64,000 bases of DNA from an uncultured Anaeroplasmataceae bacterium (GTDB taxonomy: Bacteria; Bacillota_I; Bacilli_A; Acholeplasmatales; Anaeroplasmataceae): contig CALUYM010000005.1 in assembly GCA_944325035.1 (NCBI GenBank), forward strand, positions 1 to 64,000, read 5' to 3'. The position numbers and the translations under genes are program-made. The notes under the pieces were generated by a model. That model saw nothing but the letters and a program-made list of their open reading frames with translations. It was not told where the DNA came from and did not search any database. Of the stretch, positions 55,797 to 64,000 are shown piece by piece. Numbering within the stretch: position 1 is the stretch's first letter; each line of letters opens with the position of its first letter.

Positions 55797-56312
55797 ATGA
55801 AAGAAACTGGTGTTATAAGACGAATCGACGAACTAGGTCGAATTGTTATTCCTAAAGAAATTCGCAAGCGTCTGAAAGTAGGACCAGGCGATATGTTAGA
55901 TATTTATACTAATGAAGACATGATTACATTGAAGAAGTATTCTATTCTTGATGATTTTAGTCAAAATATAATTCATGTTATTAAGGCTTTAAAAACTGAT
56001 AAGGTTGATTATGTTATTACTTCAAGTCAAGAAGTATTAGTTTCAACTCTTAATTTATCAAAAGGAGATGTTCTATCAAAAGAGTTTTTAAAATTCTTTT
56101 TAAAAACTAGCGAGATAGAATTACCTCCCTCTAAAAATTTAAGTTTAACAGAAAACTACCAACCTAATAAGCATATTATTGCAAAAAAAATATTTAAAGA
56201 TGGGGACTTAGTTGGATATGCAATTATGTTAAGTCAAGATAGCTTTATGAAAAGCGATAAAGACATGTTTTTAGTTTTAGATAAATATATTAATAACTAT
56301 ATAGCGTCTTAG
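55797..56312 (+). CDS. spoVT: Stage V sporulation regulator SpoVT
   Basis: 171 aa. N-terminal AbrB-type swapped-hairpin domain (GVIRRIDELGRIVIPKEIRKRL, residues 5-27), then a GAF-like C-terminal domain. Forespore-specific regulator of SigG genes in Bacillus. GGTGAA precedes the ATG. Directly follows mfd (40 bp), as in Bacillus. The assignment to SpoVT rather than AbrB rests on the long GAF-like C-terminus and the mfd synteny. Confidence 0.93.
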   Translation: MKETGVIRRIDELGRIVIPKEIRKRLKVGPGDMLDIYTNEDMITLKKYSILDDFSQNIIHVIKALKTDKVDYVITSSQEVLVSTLNLSKGDVLSKEFLKFFLKTSEIELPPSKNLSLTENYQPNKHIIAKKIFKDGDLVGYAIMLSQDSFMKSDKDMFLVLDKYINNYIAS

Positions 56313-56315
56313 TTA

Positions 56316-56355
56316 AAAAGTATCAGTGAAAATTCATTGATACTTTTGCTTTTGT
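56316..56355 (+). terminator. Terminator after spoVT
   Basis: AAAGTATCA/TGATACTTT stem followed by TGCTTTTG. Confidence 0.75.
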
Positions 56356-56497
56356 TAAGAATTTGATTATTACATGCAGTGACTGTTATAATCAATTGTT
56401 ATTATTCACTATAATAGGATGTTGTGTAGTTTGAAATGATTTGATATAGTGTATTTGATTTATTTATAGTTAATAGAAATATACGAGGAATATAAAG

Positions 56498-57087
56498 ATG
56501 GATTTTGATGTTGAAATAGATAATTTTTTAAGAATAAAAACAACTGGACGAGATGATTCAAATTACAATTTTATTAATTTTCCATATGAACCAACGCCAT
56601 ACGGTGTTTTACAAGAATTGGTGAATAGCGGATATCTTACCAAGCGCGATAAAATTGTTGATTTTGGCTCAGGTAAGGGGAGAGTTGAATTTTACCTTGC
56701 ATACGCTACCAAGGCTCATGTTATTGGGATAGAGTATGATTTAAGATTATATCAAAAAGCCTTAGAGAATAAAAAGAAAGCGATTAGTCAAAATCGAGTT
56801 AGTTTTATTAATATTGATGCCAAAGATTATCAAATTGATGATGATATAACGGCAGTTTATTTTTTTAATCCGTTTTCAGCAGAAATATTACAATATGTAA
56901 TTAATAATTTAAAAAATCGAAAATAAAATCACCAAGAACAATTAAGTGTTTCTTTTACTATCCTTCAAATGAATACTTAAATTTATTGGCTGATGATGGT
57001 GATTTTGTATTGATAGATGAAATAGATTGTACTCATTTGTATAAAGAGAATAATAAACGAGAGATAATTGTTTATTTAGAGTTATAA
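56498..57087 (+). pseudogene. SAM-dependent methyltransferase, frameshifted
   Basis: The first 142 codons encode a class I methyltransferase N-terminus: conserved SAM loop KIVDFGSGKGRVEFYLA, then VIGIEYDLRLYQKA and a VYFFNPF catalytic-region motif. The frame stops at 56924-56926 within an A-rich stretch, but the C-terminal part continues in another frame (SPRTIKCFFYYPSNEYLNLL, then VLIDEIDC, to TAA 57085-57087). A one-base deletion or two-base insertion near 56912-56935 explains this. It may be a real mutation, a programmed frameshift or a sequencing error in the A-run. GAGGA precedes the start. Confidence 0.8.
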
Positions 57088-57269
57088 TACAATTTATAAA
57101 AAAGATTAAAACTATGTAGAAAATAGATATTTAGATTTCAAATTAGGCTATAAAATTATAAAACATGAACTAATTGAAAGAGTCTAAGAATTAAACTTTA
57201 TAAGCATCTTGATTGTTTTAATAAATTAACTATGCTATATTTAGGATAGAGTTTTAGGAGGACTAAACA

Positions 57270-57629
57270 ATGAAAATTTTTTATGCATCAAGAATGGGTA
57301 AGGTCGAAACCTTAGCGAAAAATATATCTAGTGATATTTGTAAAATTGAAAACGGTACAGAATTTTCTAATGAACCATTCTTATTATTAACCTATACAGA
57401 TGGAAATGGTGTTGTTCCACAAAGTGTACTAGATTTTTTAAATAATAATGCTAGTAATTTAAAAGCGGTAGTTGCTTCTGGAAGTATGGCACGTCATGCT
57501 GATACTTTTTGTTTTGCGGGCGATATTATTGCCAAAAATTATAAGGTGCCATGCATCTTAAAAGTAGATGGTTCAGGTACTGAAGAAGATGTTAATTTTA
57601 TTAAGAAATATTTAGCTGAAAACAACTAA
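57270..57629 (+). CDS. nrdI: NrdI-like flavodoxin
   Basis: 119 aa. N-terminal KIFYASRMGKVETLAKNI, LLLTYTDGNGVVPQSVLDFL and VASGSMARHADTFCFAGDIIAKNYKVP match NrdI, the flavodoxin that supplies oxidant for assembling the Mn(III)2-tyrosyl radical of class Ib ribonucleotide reductase. nrdE and nrdF, usually adjacent, are not in the window. TAGGAGG precedes the ATG. Own terminator follows. Confidence 0.8.
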   Translation: MKIFYASRMGKVETLAKNISSDICKIENGTEFSNEPFLLLTYTDGNGVVPQSVLDFLNNNASNLKAVVASGSMARHADTFCFAGDIIAKNYKVPCILKVDGSGTEEDVNFIKKYLAENN

Positions 57630-57634
57630 TTATT

Positions 57635-57675
57635 AAACCAATCATATTGCTATGGTTGGTTTTTGTTTTTTTTTG
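57635..57675 (+). terminator. Terminator after nrdI
   Basis: AACCAATCAT/ATGGTTGGTT stem with one G-U pair, then a long T run. Confidence 0.85.
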
Positions 57676-57766
57676 AAAACTTAAATAAAAATAGAATATA
57701 AAGATAAAGACTTTATTAAATAAGTTTTTTTACAGTTATTTTGATATTTAAAATGAGCGTTTCTTT

Positions 57767-57775
57767 TGGTATAAT
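57767..57775 (+). promoter_or_regulatory. Extended -10 promoter of the FAD-purA unit
   Basis: TGGTATAAT (57767-57775). No good -35 at 16-18 bp, as expected for an extended -10 promoter. Confidence 0.55.
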
Positions 57776-57809
57776 TAATTGTAATGCTCGAAGAAAGGTC
57801 TGAATACAA

Positions 57810-60513
<2,704 letters not shown>

Positions 60514-60514
<1 letters not shown>

Positions 60515-60960
60515 TGGAATCTGTTTTGATTAGTGCTTGTCTACTTGGTAGAAACACAAAGTATAATGGTGGTAATAATTACAAAGAAGAAGTTAATCAA
60601 TTAAATTCAATTTGTAAATTAATTCCCATTTGTCCAGAAGTCGATGGTGGACTTTCTATTCCCCGTATTCCGGCTGAAATCCAAAAAGATAAAGTGATAA
60701 ATAAAAATGGTGTTGATGTCACAAGAGAATATATTAATGGTGCACGAAATGCCTTAGATTTAGCTAAAAGTCATAATGTAAAATATGCAATATTAAAAGA
60801 AAAAAGTCCATCGTGTGGTGTTCATGAAATCTATGATGGAACATTTAGCGGCATAAAAATAAGTGGGCAAGGAATAACTACTAAAATGCTTGATGAATTA
60901 GGAATTCTAGTGTTCAATGAAAATGAAATTGATAAACTAGTATCTCTTTTAAAATTTTAG
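60514..60960 (+). CDS. DUF523 protein, thiouracil desulfurase (TudS)-like
   Basis: 148 aa. Three conserved cysteines: SACLLGRN near residue 9, PICPEVDGGL near 33 and KSPSCGVHEIYDG near 97. In the characterised TudS enzymes three cysteines hold a 4Fe-4S cluster that removes sulfur from thiolated bases, so a desulfurase role is likely. Starts at GTG overlapping the purA stop by one base. Substrate is not known; the purA neighbourhood hints at nucleobase metabolism. Confidence 0.82.
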
Positions 60961-60983
60961 TTAGAATACTATATTAAATTTGA

Positions 60984-61020
60984 GACTTTAAGGTTAACTT
61001 AAGGTCTTTTTTTATTTTTT
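60984..61020 (+). terminator. Terminator of the FAD-purA-DUF523 unit
   Basis: GACTTTAAG/CTTAAGGTC stem with one G-U pair and a T run. Confidence 0.85.
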
Positions 61021-61081
61021 TTGTAAAAATATGTCGAAATTTATTTTATATAAGTATATAATTTAGTTGGGTGGTGATTAT

Positions 61082-61846
61082 ATGTTCCCGATATTATTAG
61101 TTAATGGTCTAGGTGATAAAAATTTTTCTTTTATGCGCGGTTTTGTAAGCGTAAAAAGAGAATTAACAAAAAAAGGATATAAGGTTTATTTATCTAAACA
61201 AGATGGTCTTGGTACAATAGAAGATAATGGAGAAGCTTTGAAAGAAGAAATACTTGAGATAGTTAAGAATGAAAATGTAGCTAAAATACATATAATTGCT
61301 CATTCCAAGGGTGGATTAGATGCTAGATATGCAATTTCCAAATGTGGTATGGACAAGTTTGTATTGAGTTTAACGACCCTTTCAACACCACATCATGGAA
61401 GTGAATTATCAAGACGTCTTCTTAAAATGCCTAAGTTATTTGCAAAGATAATTGATGGATATTGGAATCTATTTTATCTTGTATTAGGTGATGCTAAACC
61501 GAATTTGCTTAAAACCGCTAAGGAATTAACACCTGAGTATGTAGAAAAATTTAATGAAGAAGTTGTTGATAAAAAAGGAGTTTATTATCAGAGTTATTCT
61601 GCTTATCCTTTAAAAAAAGAGAAAAGTCTATTATTATTAATACCACATTTTTTAAATTGTAAATTTGGCAAAGAAAAAAATGATGGAATTGTTGATGTAG
61701 AATCGGCAAAATGGGGAATTTACCGAGGTGAGATTCCTGCGTGGCACCATAATTTAATTAGAATGCGTTTATCGAAAAAGAAAAATAAAATGATAATGGA
61801 TGTATATTATAAGATTATTGATGATATAAAAAAATTAGAAGAATAA
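61082..61846 (+). CDS. Alpha/beta hydrolase of the bacterial lipase type
   Basis: 254 aa. Oxyanion start FPILLVNGLGD, nucleophile elbow IIAHSKGGLDAR (Ser75), late Asp in KNDGIVDVESA and His in PAWHHN; this triad order and the HSKGG form match family I lipases. No signal peptide, so it may be intracellular. ATG 61082 follows GGTGGTGATT. TATAAT at about 61058-61063 gives a short leader. Monocistronic; substrate not determined. Confidence 0.85.
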   Translation: MFPILLVNGLGDKNFSFMRGFVSVKRELTKKGYKVYLSKQDGLGTIEDNGEALKEEILEIVKNENVAKIHIIAHSKGGLDARYAISKCGMDKFVLSLTTLSTPHHGSELSRRLLKMPKLFAKIIDGYWNLFYLVLGDAKPNLLKTAKELTPEYVEKFNEEVVDKKGVYYQSYSAYPLKKEKSLLLLIPHFLNCKFGKEKNDGIVDVESAKWGIYRGEIPAWHHNLIRMRLSKKKNKMIMDVYYKIIDDIKKLEE

Positions 61847-61849
61847 AAA

Positions 61850-62380
61850 TGGATGTTAAAAAATTAAATTTTTATTAGTTGGTCAAAAAATAAGATTCAT
61901 AAATATGCTCAAATATTAAAAAGTTTTATCGAGTCTTGTATCCAATCAGCAAATATATTTTTTGAAAACATTAAACCAGGAGATAAGTGATAAAATAAAA
62001 TTTTTGAAAGTTTAAACAGCGCTAAATATGGAGTTATTTGTTTAACAAAAGAAAATTGTTCCAACAATTGGGTTAATTTTGAAGCAGGTTCGATTTTTAT
62101 AAAATTAGGTAATAAAGTAATATGCCTATTAGTTGATTTAGAACCGGAACAAGTTGGGAAACCACTTAATATTTTTTAAAATACAAGATTAAATCATGAT
62201 GAATTATTATCACTATGCTTCATCAAGATTAATTGTTAAAAATTCATGGATCATTTGGATGTATATCTTTGAGCAGATAGAAGTTTTAAAAGAAAAATAG
62301 AACCGTTTTATCATAGAATGGTTGATAAATATAATCGATACAGTAATGGAAATTTAGACAGATTAAAAAACAAGTGAATA
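61850..62380 (+). pseudogene. Decayed TIR-domain gene
   Basis: Translating frame 2 gives a prokaryotic TIR domain: FISWSKNKIHKYAQIL, FIESCIQSANIFF, IKPGDK, then KIFESLNSAKYGVICLTKENC, WVNFEAGSIFIKLGNKVICLLVD and KPLNIF. It is interrupted by TGA (61988) at the position of the conserved Trp, TAA (61991), TAA (62177, normally Gln) and a one-base shift between ATG 61850 and FISWS in a T run. After about 62239 only fragments remain. Related TIR proteins act in anti-phage defence by degrading NAD; this copy is dead. Confidence 0.75.
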
Positions 62381-62459
62381 ATAGAAAGATAACTTTTGTG
62401 CTATTTTTTCCCAACTTATTCATTCTAAAATAATACAATGGATAACGAGGAGAATGAAT

Positions 62460-63863
62460 ATGACAATAGTTGAACGCCAAGCAAGAAGAAGAGATAAGAT
62501 CTTAAATGGTAAAATTTTAAACGTAATTTTAATGATATCAATACCATTAGTGTTTTATAATTTGTGTAATTATCTATATGGTATATTCGATATGATGATT
62601 GTTCAAAAATCTGGTATTGGAGAAGCAGGAGATATCGTCGTATTAGATCAAATTAAAAATATGTTATCGACTATCGGTTCAAGTCTGGCTGCCGGCGGTG
62701 GTATTATTACAGCTCGTCTTTATGGTGAAGGTAACATCCCTAAATCAAAAAAAAGTGCTAATACCCTCTTCACCTGCGCGCTAATAATTTCACTTATTAC
62801 CTTAATTTTTATCCCGTTAGGTAAGCCACTTTTAATCTTATTCAATACAGATCAGACGACAATCGATAATGCAATGGGTTACTACTATGTTCAAATTTTA
62901 GTTTTAGTAATTACCACAATGAACTCTGCATTTATTGCAATTGAGAAAGCTAAAGGTAATACTAAATTATTATTTGGATTAAATATTATGGTTGTAATTC
63001 TAAAGATTGCTATTACTATTTTATTTATCTATGGACCTTTTACAAATGTAACAATGACTTGGGTTGCAACTGCGACTTTAATAGCACAGTTGTCCATGTT
63101 TATTGTGGGTATGATTATCTGTTTCTTACCTTCTAATGTATTAGGAGTAAAGATTCGTGAATTTAACCTTAATAAGGTAATAGTTCGCGGAATGTTAAAA
63201 CTATCATTTCCAATTTTCATCGGAAGATTTTTATTCTCCTTTGGAAAAGTTTATGTAAATTCAGTAGCACTAGAAGCTTACGGAAAAGATTGTGTTGGTG
63301 CCCTAGGTATTTCTAATACAACCGTCGGATTATTATCTAATATTATTAATTCATTTGAAGACGGTACATCTACTATCATATCCCAAAACTACGGAAATCA
63401 AAATGGAATAAGAATTCAAAAGACTTTTTATACCAACTTAATTGTTCTAGTTGTTATTTCCCTTTTAGGAACGGGTTTACTAATCTTGTTACAAAATCCA
63501 TTAGCTAAATTTTTTGCACCAAATAATCCAGTGCAACAAGAGATGATTATCAATATTGTTAAATATGAGCGACTTGATATTTTATTCATGGGACTTCAAG
63601 GAGCAGGTTATGCTGTTTTCTATGGTTTTGGTCGTACAAAAACTACAATGGCAATTTCTATGTCTCAATTGTTTGCTCTAAGAATTCCTGCGCTTTTGAT
63701 AATGATTTATGGCTTAAATGTTAATTATGAAGCTTGTGGAATTGCAATGTTATTCAGTAATTCTGTTAGTGGTGCGCTTTCTGTGATTTTAGCGGTTTGT
63801 TTTATTGCTAGATTGCCTAAAAGTAAAAAGTATCAAGATTTATTTCCAGAAATGAGTGCATAA
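62460..63863 (+). CDS. MATE-family multidrug/cation exporter
   Basis: 467 aa with twelve hydrophobic helices in two MATE repeats. First repeat begins IPLVFYNLCNYLYGIFDMMIVQ, second near residue 245 with LKLSFPIFIGRFLFSFGKVYVN; the GGGIITARLYGEG loop is typical. Na+ or H+ coupling and substrate are not evident. ATG 62460 is seven bases after GAGGAG; an ATG at 62454 is too close to it. Stop codon falls in a terminator loop. Confidence 0.9.
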   Translation: MTIVERQARRRDKILNGKILNVILMISIPLVFYNLCNYLYGIFDMMIVQKSGIGEAGDIVVLDQIKNMLSTIGSSLAAGGGIITARLYGEGNIPKSKKSANTLFTCALIISLITLIFIPLGKPLLILFNTDQTTIDNAMGYYYVQILVLVITTMNSAFIAIEKAKGNTKLLFGLNIMVVILKIAITILFIYGPFTNVTMTWVATATLIAQLSMFIVGMIICFLPSNVLGVKIREFNLNKVIVRGMLKLSFPIFIGRFLFSFGKVYVNSVALEAYGKDCVGALGISNTTVGLLSNIINSFEDGTSTIISQNYGNQNGIRIQKTFYTNLIVLVVISLLGTGLLILLQNPLAKFFAPNNPVQQEMIINIVKYERLDILFMGLQGAGYAVFYGFGRTKTTMAISMSQLFALRIPALLIMIYGLNVNYEACGIAMLFSNSVSGALSVILAVCFIARLPKSKKYQDLFPEMSA

Positions 63864-63877
63864 GCACTCTTTTTTTA
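63854..63877 (+). terminator. Terminator overlapping the MATE stop
   Basis: Perfect GAGTGC/GCACTC stem with a TAAG-containing loop and seven T. The MATE stop codon lies in the loop. Confidence 0.9.
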
Positions 63878-63884
63878 CAAATAA

Positions 63885-63900
63885 ATGAAAACGTTTTCAT
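63885..63900. promoter_or_regulatory. cre site upstream of the chaperone promoter
   Basis: ATGAAAACGTTTTCAT is a perfect 16-bp palindrome fitting the cre consensus, 23 bp upstream of the -35 of the right-edge promoter. Confidence 0.75.
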
Positions 63901-63922
63901 TTGTTAAATTTTCACTCTTGCA

Positions 63923-63991
63923 TTGACACTGCCAAAATTAGTGTTATACTATAGGTGTAATCGTTTGGCACTTAACAATAAAGAGTGCTAA
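63923..63991 (+). promoter_or_regulatory. Heat-shock promoter with CIRCE operator
   Basis: TTGACA (63923-63928), 16-bp spacer, TATACT (63945-63950), then a CIRCE element: TTGGCACTT (63965-63973), 9-bp spacer, GAGTGCTAA (63983-63991), against consensus TTAGCACTC-N9-GAGTGCTAA (two mismatches, both in the left arm). Indicates HrcA control of groESL or dnaK-type chaperone genes just past the window. Confidence 0.92.
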
Positions 63992-64000
63992 AAGATAAAG

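Noticed and set aside
61988-61990. TGA read as Trp (alternative genetic code)
   Set aside because: The TGA sits exactly at a conserved Trp in the TIR gene, but the next codon is TAA, further stops follow, intact genes use TGG for Trp, and several intact genes end in TGA. It is a pseudogene mutation.
62286-62480. Minus-strand 64-aa ORF before the MATE gene
   Set aside because: No ribosome site, overlaps the MATE start and the decayed TIR gene; looks like chance.

Overview
The window is about 64 kb around a bacterial chromosome origin. The DNA is AT-rich (I judge roughly 30% GC by eye; not computed). Shine-Dalgarno sites are strong (AGGAGG, GGTGAT), TGA is used as a stop and Trp is TGG (standard code). 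Five endospore markers are present: yabG, the cwlJ-gerQ pair, bofA and spoVT, alongside rpoE (delta), ccpA-type cre sites and a CIRCE element. This indicates an endospore-forming low-GC Bacillota. My best guess is the Erysipelotrichia/Turicibacter branch, but that placement is inference.

Layout. oriC lies at about 39.2-39.6 kb between dnaA and rpmH. Genes left of it are almost all on the minus strand and genes right of it mostly on the plus strand, so transcription follows replication. Left of oriC, going outwards: dnaA, dnaN, an S4-domain gene, recF, gyrB, gyrA, dnaX, ybaB, recR, bofA, a ywiB-like gene, rpoE, a secreted membrane-anchored protein, a two-component system, a LysR/flavodoxin/aldo-keto reductase cluster, a diguanylate cyclase, an SPFH-NfeD cluster, mgtC, a nuclease-helicase, HIT, cwlJ-gerQ (plus strand), a six-gene overlapping run (yjdF-like, ywfO-like, rnmV, rsmA, yabG, ispE), prs-pth and an iron-siderophore ABC operon. 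Right of oriC: rpmH, rnpA, yidC, jag, two parS-like sites, a permuted papain-like protein, tspO, a cre-controlled dehydrogenase, two unknown genes, four related exported proteins on the minus strand, csoR-copA, a haemolysin III protein, mfd-spoVT, nrdI, an FAD enzyme, purA, a DUF523 protein, a lipase, a MATE exporter and, at the right edge, a promoter with a CIRCE element for a chaperone operon beyond the window. Two decayed genes are present: a frameshifted methyltransferase and a TIR-domain gene.

How parts work together. The dnaA promoter carries a DnaA box between its -35 and -10, so initiator autoregulation and origin function share the same DNA. parS-like sites 2.4 kb from the origin mark it for ParB, though parA/parB are not in the window. 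prs-pth on one arm and mfd-spoVT on the other are normally a single block, which suggests a past inversion across the origin. Sporulation genes sit inside housekeeping transcription units but appear to have their own SigE/SigK-like promoters placed very close to their start codons.

Most interesting observations: a hairpin that would hide the bofA start codon in read-through mRNA but not in mRNA from the internal sporulation promoter; a CopZ-like domain fused in frame to CopA with its own internal ribosome binding site; a 15-bp perfect inverted repeat wrapped around the siderophore-operon promoter; a tandem family of related lipoproteins of unknown function; a predicted exported flavodoxin in a LysR-linked redox operon; and a candidate small RNA with two UCUCCC motifs beside a two-component system.
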